64,000 nucleotides of DNA from Trichobilharzia szidati (lineage: Eukaryota > Platyhelminthes > Trematoda > Strigeidida > Schistosomatidae): the NCBI GenBank assembly GCA_944472155.2, contig OX235279.1, forward strand, positions 155,890,199 through 155,954,198, written 5' to 3'. The position numbers and the translations under genes were made by a program. The notes beneath the pieces were generated by a model. That model saw only the letters and a program-made list of their open reading frames with translations, did not search any database and was not told where the DNA came from. Below, piece by piece: positions 46,345 through 59,483 of the stretch. The stretch's first letter is position 1, and every line of letters begins with the position of its first letter.

Positions 46345-48209
46345 TGCAATTTCCAATGTTTGAAGAATTTGTTTCAACGTGTACATATTCGGACTGGTTC
46401 CAACGCCATTTTGTGCTCTTCCGTCGTGCTGTTAACACGCACATCCTTTGACTCTGTAATGCAGCCATGCTCGTTAGATAAGTTCTACATCTTTTCCCCT
46501 GAATAATCCTGAGGTTTTATTTTACTCAAAATATACTGCCCACGAGAGCACATTTCCAGTTCACTAAATCTAAATGATTTTTGTTTTGTCATGAGTACTT
46601 ACAGGTTAGGTGGAGTACTAATTTATTGGGTAATTAGGTAAGCGACGTTTAGTAAATAGCTGGTAAAGTGTGGCTTATCACCAGCACTACCGATAACTTG
46701 CAGAAGTATTCACATGTCTCACATCCTTAAATCCATCACAACCCAGCCTCTGAGTGGGAAACAGCGAGTTGAACGTGTGGGTGTCAAGATGGAGTTAGTT
46801 AGTGAGGAGGAAAGGAAAACTTATGGGCAGTCGTGGAAGCAGTTAAAATACACCGGGAGTGCGAAGAATAGGGAGTAACGACAATGTACATAACTTTCTT
46901 CAACCGTTTTTCTGTTTTGTCCACACGTTTCAATTAACTACTCGTGCTTATCGAATCGTCTGCTGTTCTGTTTCTAGTAAAACTAGACAATGTAATAAGT
47001 AGGGCCAAAGGACCGGTTATTTTCTCCGTAATGGTCTGGTTCTATTTTACTAATGCTTTTTATAAATCACACTTTGTTCTCCTAATAATCAATAATAATG
47101 ATAATAGTTTATTGGTAATTGATAAACCGTTCATAATTGCATAACACTATTTTCTTGTACAATCCTTGAGTGTTACTGCAGATTCTTGCTGGTTTCACAG
47201 TAGGTGAGTACTTGTGGCGATAGATGTTCTTCCTTTGAATATGAATAGCTCAGTCAATCGGTTTGATTGTGAACTTATCAGATAAACGGATTGTTAAATA
47301 GTATATTGTAATGCAGTAATTGTGCTTGTTATCACCACTCTAGTGTCAAGTCGATGGATGGCCTACTGTGGTCTCTCCAAAGAAATCACAGTGAACCTGA
47401 ACCGTTTACTTTGCGCGTGGTTGGTCTATCAGTTTGAAACCTAGACAACTAGAGGAGCCGAGATTTCACCGCAATTTCCTCTTGGAACAGGAATCACTCA
47501 GATCATTATGCTATCCGCTTGACACGACAAATGGTAATCAAGAAGAATTGCATCAAATTATATGCTACTGATTGATTGAGATGAGTACCTGAATACTATT
47601 GACATCAACCAGTAGTGTTTGATAGCCAGATCGAAGTATCGTTCCACCTGTTTCGGGCCGAGCTAATGAGAATTGTGCCCAGTTTCTCACAGCTCAAATA
47701 GACGATTAAGACAAGCAATTCAGAGAGGAGACTCTCTCCAACGAATCTATTATCAAGATGTACAACAGTATATATATATTTGATTTTCAAGAAATTATAT
47801 CGGGTGAGGGAATTGAGTCAAAGGTGTGAATACATGAAGTAAAAACAGTAGTATGAAATGCAATTAAAATGTTTGTGATTTCAATCATAGTTAAACGTCA
47901 AGTGGCAAAACAATTAATATCATACATAGAACAACTCATAGGATGTATAGAACTTGCAAGGAGTATGGAATTGTAGGATTAGTAGGCGAATCGAATAAAA
48001 ATAAAAAGGTTACGTAACATTGTGTGAAATCTGATAGCATAGAATTTAACGTTGGAAAACAGAATTGATTTAGAATGACAAGTGGAACGAGTGAAATAAT
48101 ACCGGGCTCAGTTCAAAGTGAGAATAGTAATGGTAAGAATTGACACAATAAAGGAAGAGTATACAGATTGAATTGACACAGGGAGAAATTTGGTAGAGCC
48201 AAAGTATGA

Positions 48210-48422
48210 TTAGAGATTACCATACTTTTGCATAGAGGGATTAAGCCCATGAAAGTTGGACGGGTTGAACGAACTTTTTCTGTATACAGAAATCTGGCTT
48301 TTCTGTTTCGATAGCCAAGGCTTCAGCAATACAGATGAGTCGAGTATGTAGTGATTAGGGTGAATTACTGTTTTATCGATATAAGTATAAAACTTTGGCA
48401 CCGTGGTAGAGTATAACTCCAT
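48210..48422 (-). pseudogene. PLE family 2: N-terminal leader fragment (L3)
   Basis: Same as 10931-11143. Confidence 0.6.
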
Positions 48423-48547
48423 TATAGATAAGATTTTATTTTGATAAATTACACAGTGTTATACAGTAATATTAACTGATGCCGTTTCGAGCACAAACTA
48501 TTGCTCATAATCATATCAAGTCACTACTGTTTGCCTTGTAGATGACT

Positions 48548-49012
48548 TTAAAGGCGGAGGCTGTAGAGATGTTCAATGATCGTGCCTATTATTCCTCCAC
48601 TTCCACCTCTTCGTAAACAGGCAGGACAGTGTTCTTGCAGCCTTTTGGACAAAACTCGAGTCGAACGACCGATATACATAGCTCCACATGAGCAGGTGAA
48701 TTGATAAATGCACATAGAGTTGGTCAACAGTGGGATCTTGTCCTTCAGGCTATTGAAAAGTAATGCTCGACTGGTAAAGACTATTCTCAAACATGCAGCA
48801 GGGGATGTTCTTTTCAGGGACTGTGAGATCCTTCTTTTCATGATATCGGAAGCTAGGTAGCCTTTGAATTCTAAGCTCATGTATAGTATTTTCTTGGGTA
48901 CGGATGATAAATCACATTTCATACGGTTTGGCTGTATATTCCTGCATATAAAACGTGGTGGAAATCTATTTCCTGTTAGGATTTTGCTCCAAAGATTTAA
49001 CTCATCCTCCAC
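48548..49012 (-). pseudogene. PLE family 2: C-terminal fragment with GIY-YIG core (L3)
   Basis: Same as 11269-11733 with one P-to-A change (FTSRALLF). Confidence 0.8.
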
Positions 49013-50386
49013 AGTATCAGGGCTACATATGCGCCGAACGCGAGTGGCAAGCTACCGGATCAGGTTTCGCTCCTCTGTGAACTATATGTTCATGGATTAA
49101 CCTCCTATCTCAGGAGTTAGCTTTATTATCAAGCCAACAATTTTAGAACAATTTAGTGCATGATTTGTCAGATAATCAGTATATTTCCATAATTTTACAC
49201 AAGAATAGAGGCATTCTTGTGAGTGGCTTAAACTTTGAACATGATTATTTTGGCACAAGTACAATCTTGATTTCTTTACAAGCATCAGATAATCCATCCC
49301 TGTGATAAAATGGCGCATCATAGATTCGTGTAAGGGGGTATCACAAAATATCTGCCACACTTTTGAATTAAAGTGCTTGACATTTTTATCCGCACACAGG
49401 ATGTGTGGTGGATGAGGTGATTAAACATTCATTTGACTAGCGCCATCAAGTAAAGCCATATTAGCTTGTTGTCCTAGAAGAGATCTATTCAAGGTATATA
49501 CATGAATCAGAACAAGCATCAGTAGAAATTCAATGTTAACCAAAAGTTGAATGTCATTAATAACAATAACTCTTCAATCATTATCGACACGCAACTGTAG
49601 AAACCAATTAGGAAGTTATCGTGAATAAATATTCTTTCCTGACGAATCGATGTGCATCTTCAAGCAACAGAACTAACTATTCATCACTACGAAAGGCTCT
49701 GATGGTCGTATCGTGGTAGCAGACGTTGAGTTCTGAAAAGATGAGGAAGATGGGTTCAGTGATTTATTTGTTTATTTATTTATTCACTGTTACTTTATGG
49801 TTTTGTTGTTGTTATCAATAATATACCCGAAACAAACTTCTCAAGTAAGAGGCAGCGAGGTGTGCATATTATGCGTGAAAGTTGGTGATGCCTTACCCAG
49901 TCTGAATTAGATGAGGTGTCTCGCGATTTGAGTACTTAAGACAATCTTAACTATGATAGGTGGTTGGTTGTGTGTGTACATGTGTCATCAGTTCCGTAGG
50001 TAACAGTGTGGTGAGAGCTGTCTACTAGCCAAATTGGTAGACAGTAATTTACGTCACTATTTACGTTCTCAAGATTTGTCGTGAGAAAATATGAACAAGA
50101 CTGATTCAAAACCGACCACAGCAGACTTTGCGTAGGCGGATACAGTTAACATATAGATGATCTGACATTCAAGAAACAGTCACAAAGAGATGAAAGATGA
50201 GAAACAACCAATCAGAAGACTGTGTTGTTTACTTAATTAAACTATAATAATGTACATGAAAATATATAAATATGCTTTGATATCCATAATAAAGGATCTG
50301 TTGCCTGTCCCTTGTCTTCTGTTGTTACAACAGGAGCTCTGTGTCAGCTTATTCCAGTGATCAACTACATACCCAAATAAGGAGAA

Positions 50387-51147
50387 ATGGGATTCACTTG
50401 CTACCGACTGACTTATCCTCCTTACCTAGTACCATATGCCCAAGCTGAATATTACACCACTGAATACGGCGAATAGAACGCAGACACCTATGATCAAAGA
50501 CAGCTAGCCAGGCTTTTCATGTCTTCCACTTTCCATGGGCATGTGTCTCAGCCATAAGGGAGGACGAGGCAAAGTGCTGAGCAGTAAACACGTCCTTTTA
50601 TCGATATCCACGTATCATGCCTATCACGCCTATCACGAAGATGATATAAAATGCTGAGTGCCAAACAACCCTGTTGTATGCCTATTGAGATTTCTCCATC
50701 ACTCAGTCCGTTGGGGTTGATGGAACTTCCCAACTTATTTAAGTGGTCAAGACGCTATACCAATTTACTCCCTATTCATAGCGTGGAAGTCGGTGTAGTC
50801 CAGTCATCTTACATTTGGCAGGAGCGAATCATGCCAAGATTTCTAGTCAAGGTGCTCTGAAGACTCAACATTTGGCCAACATATTCACCTACATGGACGC
50901 TATCATCCACACACTCTAAGTCGACGACAAGGCTGCGCCCTGGTAACGAGTCAACGCTTAAATCGCTTAAGTCAGTGTGAGCTGCAATACTACATCAAAG
51001 ATGGGAGTAAAGAAATAATTGGGACAGTGAGCATCCCTGACGAACATCACTGTTTGTCACCACTTCACATGACAACCATCCATAGTCTCCCACACAACTA
51101 CGTGAGTTCAAGTAAAGAAGCTTGATTTGGTGAAATACCGGCTTACA
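50387..51147 (-). pseudogene. RTE-like reverse transcriptase relic (L3)
   Basis: Same as 13108-13868. Confidence 0.75.
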
Positions 51148-51601
51148 ACAATAATGAACGTCCCACTAGATTCCCCAGGGGCGTTAAACGTGTGTGAACC
51201 TGATACACAGACACACACACACGCACACACACACACACACAGAATAATCAGAACATACTCACAAGTGGTGACACAAAATCCTCCATCAAGCAGTAAGTTG
51301 ACGAAAAAATTTCAAAACTGTTAGCGAAAATTGAAGGTGTATTCTGGTTTGTACATTTTGGTGCAGATCTTACCACAATACGAAGACTGGTGAACAGAGG
51401 CAGGAGGAGCATCATTTGGTCAAGTTGCCTTTGCACCCTGTGATGAACAATAACATCAATTAGTAGGTAACACCAAGAACAAAGAAAGTGGAAAGGTCTA
51501 AAATCACCGGTAGAAGTGTTATTAGCAGAAGTAGGAACTGGTACGTGTCCTGTGTGCAACGGTTCGGCTTGCAATCAGTGGTTGACCACGACGTCCACTA
51601 C

Positions 51602-52097
51602 CACCTAATAATAATAATAATTATAGTAATAATAGCAATAATAATAATCTACTTTATTCCAGAAACAGTACTTATAATACAGAATGGAATTCTCAGCATT
51701 TATCACGATATTGCATCTGATTTACTTAAAATATAAGTAAATTTAAAAATTAAAACAAAATTAATCAGAGGAATTTGTCTCCGTTGACGATATATAGTCA
51801 AAAATATTCGAAGCACGAATGGAGAATATTAAATATTATAATTGTAATAATAATAATAATAATAATAACTGTGAGTTTGTTTCAAATGGTATTGTCGATT
51901 CAGTTTGGAAACTTTAGCATGTTATAGATTATTGGATCTAATGTTCTGTTGATATAGTATAGTGAGGGGAAATACGAAATTAACAGTTATAATACAGCTT
52001 AAATTATGTTCACACTTATGAAAAAAAATTAACAAAACGAAAAAATTGAAAGGATTATAATTATAAGAAATACAATAACAATAAAGTTTGGTGTTGT
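51602..52097 (-). mobile_element. Non-LTR 3' UTR and ATT tail (right arm), cut by the gap
   Basis: Complement of 28250-28745. The coding part of this fragment falls into the gap. Confidence 0.8.
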
Positions 52098-52594
52098 NNN
52101 NNNNNNNNNNNNNNNNNNNNNNNNNNNNNNNNNNNNNNNNNNNNNNNNNNNNNNNNNNNNNNNNNNNNNNNNNNNNNNNNNNNNNNNNNNNNNNNNNNNN
52201 NNNNNNNNNNNNNNNNNNNNNNNNNNNNNNNNNNNNNNNNNNNNNNNNNNNNNNNNNNNNNNNNNNNNNNNNNNNNNNNNNNNNNNNNNNNNNNNNNNNN
52301 NNNNNNNNNNNNNNNNNNNNNNNNNNNNNNNNNNNNNNNNNNNNNNNNNNNNNNNNNNNNNNNNNNNNNNNNNNNNNNNNNNNNNNNNNNNNNNNNNNNN
52401 NNNNNNNNNNNNNNNNNNNNNNNNNNNNNNNNNNNNNNNNNNNNNNNNNNNNNNNNNNNNNNNNNNNNNNNNNNNNNNNNNNNNNNNNNNNNNNNNNNNN
52501 NNNNNNNNNNNNNNNNNNNNNNNNNNNNNNNNNNNNNNNNNNNNNNNNNNNNNNNNNNNNNNNNNNNNNNNNNNNNNNNNNNNNNNNNNNNNNN
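52098..52594. other. Assembly gap (497 N)
   Basis: Unknown bases. The flanks match the left arm at about 28250 and 25536, so the missing piece should be about 2.7 kb if the arms are alike. The long frames read through it are meaningless. Confidence 0.97.
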
Positions 52595-53445
52595 CTATAA
52601 ATGCAAGAACACAGATCTTGGAATAACAGTAAACGCCATACAGCAAGAATTAGAAAAAATGGATAGATGGTGTGACACCTGGAATCTCCAATTTAATGTC
52701 GAAAAATGTGGCTGGCTCTGCATAGGTTGCAACAACTTAGAACTTGACCTGACAATTCAAGGCCATGCACTTCTACGACTGGAATCTGTACTGGACCTAG
52801 GGCTGAAATATTCACACGGCTTATCATTTTCTGAACATATCTCCAAACAAGTGTCAAAGTCACGCAGACTTATCGGCTTTCTACTCAGGAACTTCTACAG
52901 AAATGAGTCTAGAATTCTGTTGTACAAGGTTTGTGTGCATCCTTTATTTGATTACTGTTCATTCGTGTATAGTAGTGTACGCATAGAGGACAGGTTGAAA
53001 GTCGAGGGAGTGCAGAGGTACTTCACGTTAAAATTACTCGGAACCCGAAAATGGTGCGAACTACTCCACTAGATGTGATACCCTAGGACTAGAAACACTA
53101 TGGCTAAGACGCCTGAGACTAAACTAAACACTTTACTATAGGCTTCTAAACCACTTAGTTTTTACCTCTACTAATGGCACTCGACTTTCAGATGACAATG
53201 GCTACAAGCTAAGACACACTAAGGATACAGTAGCTATCGAACAATGTAAAACAGCCAACAGGCCAAAGTTTTACTTGATTAGGTACGCACAGATACGGAA
53301 TAAACTACCAATGGAAATGCGTCAAGCAGGTACATTGGCCTCCTTCGAAAAGGTGCTTAATGACAAACTACAAGAGTTTGCAAACGATAGTAGTTCTAGT
53401 TCCTATCTGAGAGCCTCCGAAATTATAGGTCCATTTAATGTATAA
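52595..53445 (+). pseudogene. Non-LTR element RT C-terminus (right arm, after the gap)
   Basis: Mirror of about 24690-25535. It starts just after the YADD box (YKCKNTDLGITVNAIQ), stays open to 53072 (KWCELLH) and after a shift continues to NKLPMEMRQAGTLASFEKVL near 53350. The endonuclease and the RT N-terminus are presumably in the gap. Confidence 0.85.
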
Positions 53446-53616
53446 GCTTAAATACTACACCTGTTGTTTTTGCCTATATTTATAATTCTAGATAAAACAT
53501 TAACGGTTAAGATACGTGCCCTCAAACAGACAAGAAATTTCGTTTGTAAAACTTCTACTCAACACAATAAGTGAAATAAAATGGACACAAACCGACAACA
53601 TGAAAAAGGTATGACT

Positions 53617-53919
53617 TGTAGTACCCCTATACCAACTATAAACATACGTTTTTAATCTAATTTGCATACTCATATTATATGTTTACACATACCGATTTTA
53701 TATGTACTTCGTAAACATTTGCCAATTTACTGTTGAACGTTACCTTGATACTTTTTCGAAATTTGACTACGGCTATAATACACGATTATACTCTTCACAA
53801 GTGCCTTCTGATTTTACGTTGTGGGCGTCGAGTAGCCACAACGTCTGCGCACATTGATAAACGTGAAGAAGTACTAGGAAATACGTGTACGCTCATTTAG
53901 TCAAACAGAACACGCAATA
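53617..53919 (+). repeat. 5' LTR
   Basis: Starts TGTAGTACCCC and ends ...ACACGCAATA (the next two A are also shared with the 3' LTR, so the end is uncertain by 2 bp). It differs from the 3' LTR at GTGGGCGTCG/GTGGGTGTCG and TAGGAAATAC/TAGGGAATAC. No clear TATA box or poly(A) signal was assigned, though AATAAA lies at its very end. Confidence 0.88.
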
Positions 53920-53922
53920 AAT

Positions 53923-53940
53923 TGGTGAGCCCCGACGACA
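53923..53940 (+). promoter_or_regulatory. Primer-binding site for minus-strand synthesis
   Basis: TGGTGAGCCCCGACGACA starts 3 nt after the LTR. It begins with TGG, the complement of a tRNA CCA end, and resembles the tRNA-Trp type site reported for CsRn1-group elements. The tRNA identity is inference. Confidence 0.65.
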
Positions 53941-54191
53941 AATTGCTGACTCCGACGACGACTTTTGACCTCGACGCGTTGTTACACTTACTGGATTATT
54001 AAAACTCTAACTTTCGCGGATTTATATATTTATTAAACAATTCGAACTCATTTTTGTGTTTGCTCATAGCACAACCTGCAGTAATTTGTGGTAAGCACCT
54101 GCATTGCATTTTTTCTGTTTTGCCATATTCTTATTGTGCACAAATTTTGCCATTTTCCTACTCTTAAACCATTTTTTTTACGAATTGTAAC

Positions 54192-57100
54192 ATGTCTTCC
54201 AATACCTCTGATAACTTAGAGCTGGGATCTGTTAGTACTATTTCTCTTTCTGTACCAGTTTTTAAGCCCAGAGACCCTCATCTTTGGTTTGCACGACTGG
54301 AACATTATTTGACTAGCAATAAGCTCACGTCACAGACAGCTAAATTTGGCATTTTGAGTACAGTACTACCAGACGAAGTCGCCGAGCAGGTACGGCAATA
54401 CATCGTTTATCCCAGCACAGAAGCACCTTACGACAAGTTGAAGGAAGAGGTACTGCGATGCACTTCTCTTTCGGATAGGCAAGCACTCGATCGCCTGTTA
54501 AGCAATGTTGAGTTAGGTGATAAAACCCCATCTCAACTCATGAGGCATATGCAAAGCCTAGTTGCTGGAAGAGAAATCGATAAACGTCTCTTTTACCAAA
54601 TATGGCTACGACGACTTCCCGCAAACATCCAGCAGGTTCTCGCTTTCGGAGACGACGACATTGACATAGAAAGGCTCACCGAAATCGCGGATCGCATGTA
54701 CGAGAGGTCAACACCTCAATCTGTCGCTTCCACTAGCAGAATACCAGACACTCATGATAGAATACAGACTCTAGAACACAAAGTCGACACCTTACTGAGT
54801 CAGTTAGCAAAACTGACCACACGCACACAACCAAGCCGTTCTAGAAGCTCGTCTCGTCGACGTTTTTCTCGATCCCCTAGCACGTCACGACATCGCGATA
54901 ATATTTGCTGGTATCACCGTAGTTATGGAAGCAAAGCACGACGGTGCCGTTCACCTTGCAATTTTCAGACTAAACCAAAAGATATATCGTCATGTGTAAA
55001 AAATACTGTTGGCAACCTACGATCTAACAGTCGTTTGTTTTATGTAACAGATAAAAATACCAGTACTACATTCTTAGTTGACACAGGAGCAGAGGTGAGT
55101 GTTCTCCCTCCGTCTACACAGGAACGTCAACACCCTGACCCAGCAGTTACGCTCCAAGCTGTTAATCAGTCCAGTATTGTTACATATGGAAGTAAACGAA
55201 TGACTTTAGATTTTGGTTTAAAGAATACCTACACTTGGTCTTTCATCATTGCAGACGTCCCATCCCCAATCCTCGGTATTGATTTTCTGCAGCAACACAA
55301 ACTGTTAGTTGATCCGATAAGCCCCAAGCTAATAGATTCGCTCAATAAAACGTACATTGCTGGTACGATTAGCCGTGCATCATCACTGAACTTGATGGTC
55401 ACACGCACACCAGCATCTCCATATACCAATTTGGTAAATCAGTTTCCTGACCTTTTAAAACCTTCTTTTCGAGGAACAGAACCGAAGCATCATGTGGTTC
55501 ATCATATTAAAACCACTGGACCGCCAGTTTTTGCACGTCCACGACGCCTTGACCCATATCGACTTAAAATTGCCAAAACAGAGTTCGATAAAATGCTAGA
55601 GCTTGGTATTATTCGACCGTCCAACAGCTCTTGGTCTTCACCGCTTCACATGGTACCAAAAAAGTCTTCTGGTGAAATACGGCCGTGTGGTGATTATCGA
55701 GCTTTAAACAAGCAAACGGTACCTGATAGATACCCAATACCACACATCCACGATTTTGCTAGCAACTTACCAAATGTTAAAGTTTTCTCTAAAATCGATC
55801 TGGTCCGAGCGTATCATCATATCCCCATCCACCCGGATGACGTTCCGAAAACTGCCATTACCACACCATTCGGTTTATACGAATTCGTACGCATGCCCTT
55901 CGGACTGATGAACGCAGCTCAGACATTCCAACGCCTAATTGACCAAGTACTCCGTGGTCTCCCTTTCGTCTACGCATACATCGATGACTTACTAATCGCA
56001 AGTGCAGACGAAGCCGAGCATTTGAAACATGTGAAGACAGTGTTTGAAAGACTGAACCAATACGGAATGACTATCAACTTAGACAAATGCGAATTTGGTA
56101 AGACCTCCCTGAAATTTCTCGGTCATTTAATCGATAGCCAAGGAATCAGACCAGTCCCTGATGACGTACAAGCTATCAAAGATTATCCACTACCAGATTC
56201 TTTTAAAAAATTACGACGATTTTTGGGTCTCCTTAATTTTTACCGGCGTTTTATTTCCAACTGTGCTAAAGCTTTACAACCATTAACCGATTGCTTACGT
56301 GGACATAGTCGTTCATTCCATTTGCCCGCAGAAGCTGTTAAAGCATTCGAAAATGTCAAACAATTGTTAAATGACAAGACACTTCTAGTCAGACGCCAAA
56401 ATGATGCCCCCCTGTCTCTCATGACAGACGCTTCAGACGTTGCCATCGGGGCGGTTTTACAACAGCAAGTACACGGCGAATGGCAACCCCTAGCATTCTT
56501 TTCGAAACGACTGAATCCTACTCAATGCCGCTATAGCACTTTTGGTAGAGAGTTATTGGCTGTTTATTTAGCAATCAAACACTTTCGACATATGCTGGAA
56601 GGTACAGCTTTTACTGTCTTTACAGACCACAAAGCTCTAACGAAAGCCTTATCAGCAAAACAGGATAACTACTCTCCGCGTGAACTACGACATCTCGAGT
56701 TTATATCTCAGTTCACTTCTGATCTGCGACATGTGAAGGGTAAAAACAATGAAGTGGCAGACGCTTTATCACGTGTGCACATTGACAACATTGTATGCCC
56801 AGACATCGACTACGAACGTCTCTCAAACCTACAACGAGATGATGCCGAACTAAAAAAGATTATGTCTTCTAAAACAACATCTTTAAAGCTAGACGCAATT
56901 CCTTTTGGCACGACAAAAATAATCTGCGACACCTCTACGGGTAAATATCGACCCTTCGTTCCAGCAGCTATGAGACATACAGTATTCGAGAAGTTACATA
57001 ACTTGTCTCATCCAGGTGTCAGTGCTACTATCAAACTAATAAAAGAAAGATTTATATGGCCGAACATTAATAGCGATGTTAAGAAGTGGACACGAAATTG

Positions 57101-58106
57101 CTTGTCTTGTCAAAGAGTCAAAATCAACCGTCACACTAATGCACCACTTGGTCGCTTTCCTAATCCCGACTCTAGATTTGAACATATACATGTAGACATA
57201 GTTGGTCCACTACCTCCTTCCAATGGTTTCAACTATATTCTAACTTGCATCGATAGATTCACTCGTTGGCCTGTAGCAGTTCCAATAGCCGACGTCTCCG
57301 CTGAAACAGTAGCTAAAGCTTTGGTCGAAAACTGGATAGCTAATTTTGGTGTCCCATCCATTATCACTACGGACAGAGGTGCTCAGTTTGAAAGCCGACT
57401 TTTTCAACAGCTAACTGAATTACTGGGCATCAAACGAATACGAACAACCGCCTACCATCCTAGTTCCAACGGCATGGTTGAACGACTTCATAGACAACTC
57501 AAAGCTTCGCTCGCTGCTTCTTTGACTCAAAACGACTGGCCAACCAAACTCCCACTGGTACTGCTTGGTATACGATCTGCTCTAAAGAAAGATATTGGCT
57601 GCTGTGTTTCCGAACTAGTCTATGGAACAACATTACGACTACCAGGAGAATTTTTCACCCCAGGTAACCAAGTTCCACAAGATATGACTGGTTATGTGCA
57701 CCAGCTAAAACAACACATGAACGAGCTCAAGATATCACTTCCACGCCAGCAGGAACGAACGTCATACATCCCACCACAACTGACAGATTGCACTCACGTC
57801 TTCGTCAGGAGAGAGGGTGTACAACGACCACTTCAACCCGCTTATGATGGCCCATTCAAAGTTCTAAATAGAAACGATAAAGTTATCACGATAGAACGAC
57901 TGAATAAAGCAGAAGCCATCAGTGTCGACAGAGTCAAACCAGCGTTCATCGACGATTTCGAAGACAACGATAAAGATCAGCTGAACGACGTGCCAACATC
58001 TACATCCACGCAAGCTTCAACGTCGCCAGAGAAGCCTATGAAAACTACACGCTCTGGTAGGAGAGTTCATTGGCCTAAACGTTATGTACAAATCACCAAT
58101 ATATAA
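54192..58106 (+). CDS. Gag-Pol polyprotein (single frame, 1304 aa)
   Basis: The ATG at 54192 opens a frame with no stop or shift. Gag about 1-270 ends in an Arg/Ser-rich stretch and a zinc knuckle CWYH...C...C (C239, H242, C252, C256; CX2HX9CX3C), the CHCC form of the CsRn1/Boudicca group. Aspartic protease: [10 protein letters not shown] (297-300). [12 protein letters not shown], then YIDD at 596-599. RNase H: MTDASD (about 745) and FTDHKAL (810). Integrase: H936, H940, C970, C973 zinc finger, then D1002, D1061, E1097 (35 residues between the last two), then a GPF motif (1220-1222). All catalytic residues are present. Gag and Pol in one frame means no frameshift signal is needed; a separate way to make excess Gag is not visible. 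Confidence 0.95.
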   Translation: MSSNTSDNLELGSVSTISLSVPVFKPRDPHLWFARLEHYLTSNKLTSQTAKFGILSTVLPDEVAEQVRQYIVYPSTEAPYDKLKEEVLRCTSLSDRQALDRLLSNVELGDKTPSQLMRHMQSLVAGREIDKRLFYQIWLRRLPANIQQVLAFGDDDIDIERLTEIADRMYERSTPQSVASTSRIPDTHDRIQTLEHKVDTLLSQLAKLTTRTQPSRSRSSSRRRFSRSPSTSRHRDNICWYHRSYGSKARRCRSPCNFQTKPKDISSCVKNTVGNLRSNSRLFYVTDKNTSTTFLVDTGAEVSVLPPSTQERQHPDPAVTLQAVNQSSIVTYGSKRMTLDFGLKNTYTWSFIIADVPSPILGIDFLQQHKLLVDPISPKLIDSLNKTYIAGTISRASSLNLMVTRTPASPYTNLVNQFPDLLKPSFRGTEPKHHVVHHIKTTGPPVFARPRRLDPYRLKIAKTEFDKMLELGIIRPSNSSWSSPLHMVPKKSSGEIRPCGDYRALNKQTVPDRYPIPHIHDFASNLPNVKVFSKIDLVRAYHHIPIHPDDVPKTAITTPFGLYEFVRMPFGLMNAAQTFQRLIDQVLRGLPFVYAYIDDLLIASADEAEHLKHVKTVFERLNQYGMTINLDKCEFGKTSLKFLGHLIDSQGIRPVPDDVQAIKDYPLPDSFKKLRRFLGLLNFYRRFISNCAKALQPLTDCLRGHSRSFHLPAEAVKAFENVKQLLNDKTLLVRRQNDAPLSLMTDASDVAIGAVLQQQVHGEWQPLAFFSKRLNPTQCRYSTFGRELLAVYLAIKHFRHMLEGTAFTVFTDHKALTKALSAKQDNYSPRELRHLEFISQFTSDLRHVKGKNNEVADALSRVHIDNIVCPDIDYERLSNLQRDDAELKKIMSSKTTSLKLDAIPFGTTKIICDTSTGKYRPFVPAAMRHTVFEKLHNLSHPGVSATIKLIKERFIWPNINSDVKKWTRNCLSCQRVKINRHTNAPLGRFPNPDSRFEHIHVDIVGPLPPSNGFNYILTCIDRFTRWPVAVPIADVSAETVAKALVENWIANFGVPSIITTDRGAQFESRLFQQLTELLGIKRIRTTAYHPSSNGMVERLHRQLKASLAASLTQNDWPTKLPLVLLGIRSALKKDIGCCVSELVYGTTLRLPGEFFTPGNQVPQDMTGYVHQLKQHMNELKISLPRQQERTSYIPPQLTDCTHVFVRREGVQRPLQPAYDGPFKVLNRNDKVITIERLNKAEAISVDRVKPAFIDDFEDNDKDQLNDVPTSTSTQASTSPEKPMKTTRSGRRVHWPKRYVQITNI

Positions 58107-58508
58107 CTTATTACGAATTTTCATTTTTATTATCTTTATTCGTAATTGTCATTTAACAACTCATTTAACTGATTAATATTTTCATAAGTAAATCACGTCA
58201 CTACTATTTTAACATCGATATTCCCTGTATTATTACATTTAATCATATAGCGCTTAATATTCACGTATCGTTTCCGTATACAGACTACAGATCCCCGGCT
58301 GATTGTATCATTCCTTATATATTCTACCACGATCATCAATCCTATTTTTTCTTTTATTATCGCATTTATTATCGGCCTTATTGACCGCATTAAATTGCTC
58401 ATTTTTTCAGCTTAGTAAATCGCTTTCTATGTACTATCGCTGCTACGTATTACGCTGACGCATTTTATTGTCGAACACTTAAATGTATTTTTTTTATATT
58501 TCAGTGTT
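58107..58508 (+). other. Gypsy 3' untranslated region
   Basis: About 400 bp of AT-rich DNA between the pol stop and the polypurine tract. No env-like frame. Confidence 0.7.
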
Positions 58509-58523
58509 CTGGTGGGGGAATTA
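58509..58523 (+). promoter_or_regulatory. Polypurine tract before the 3' LTR
   Basis: CTGGTGGGGGAATTA lies directly before TGTAGT. Purine-rich GGTGGGGGAA is the likely plus-strand primer. Confidence 0.75.
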
Positions 58524-58826
58524 TGTAGTACCCCTATACCAACTATAAACATACGTTTTTAATCTAATTTGCATACTCATATTATATGTTTACACATACC
58601 GATTTTATATGTACTTCGTAAACATTTGCCAATTTACTGTTGAACGTTACCTTGATACTTTTTCGAAATTTGACTACGGCTATAATACACGATTATACTC
58701 TTCACAAGTGCCTTCTGATTTTACGTTGTGGGTGTCGAGTAGCCACAACGTCTGCGCACATTGATAAACGTGAAGAAGTACTAGGGAATACGTGTACGCT
58801 CATTTAGTCAAACAGAACACGCAATA
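58524..58826 (+). repeat. 3' LTR
   Basis: Same sequence as the 5' LTR except for two bases. Confidence 0.88.
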
Positions 58827-58830
58827 AACT

Positions 58831-59483
58831 CACCACAACATCACATGGATAGATGTACGCTCGTTGGGCACCATATTTACCTCACCAACTACAACCCACC
58901 TTTCCTAAGATAACGTGATGAACTTATATCCATAATATTCTTCAGCAGTTAATATTCTCAACTCCTGTCAGAACAGCTGAAATTCATAAACCTTCCTCAC
59001 GCTAAGAAAATACCCACGAGCAGTAGAAATCCATTAATCAATGCGTCCAAAGCTTTTGTATATTTACTCCCAACAATGACATTGCAGATCACTGATTTCA
59101 AAATAACACACCAATGAACTATAATTCAAGGATTCTGTACACAACAAAGTTATATATGAATATTGACTTCAAGCTTTATTTTTTTCCCAGGCACTTATAA
59201 TCCATCCACCAAAGACCTGGTTTTTCTGTTAATGCGAAGACAATATTCCTGTATTTCCTGATGTGTTGCACTCACTGATAATCTAGCAAATTTTTCCAAC
59301 TGTGCACAGAAATGATTGTATATAAGTGGAAAGGCTGTTTTATACTACTGGGATTAACATTTATCAAGTGTATGTGTAATCTCCAGCGAACATGTAAAGC
59401 ATATCTTGCTACCGCCTGTAAATTGTGATTGAAATATATGGCGTCCCTCATGTACTGTACTATGAGAATAAATTCATTAATTT
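58831..59483. other. No recognisable gene (right arm)
   Basis: Mirror of about 23861-24513. Confidence 0.6.

Larger units (their letters stand above)
44433..51426 (+). repeat. Seven-kilobase module, copy L3
   Basis: Direct copy of L1 at a constant offset of about 37,279 bp and complement of L2. A few substitutions separate it from L1 (for example AGAGTTTTG at 7880 against AAAGTTTTG at 45159, shared with L2), so L2 and L3 are closer to each other than to L1. Confidence 0.92.
53617..58826 (+). mobile_element. Intact Ty3/Gypsy LTR retrotransposon (CsRn1/Boudicca-like)
   Basis: About 5.2 kb with two ~303-bp LTRs, a primer-binding site, one gag-pol frame and a polypurine tract. The empty site is present in the left arm at 24514-24517, which fixes the boundaries. 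The flanks GACT (53613-53616) and AACT (58827-58830) are the probable 4-bp target duplication with one difference; the empty site reads AACT. The LTRs differ at two positions only, so the insertion is recent. Confidence 0.93.

Noticed and set aside
52029..52646. Long frames at 52029-52646 and 52088-52600
   Set aside because: They consist of undetermined bases in the assembly gap.
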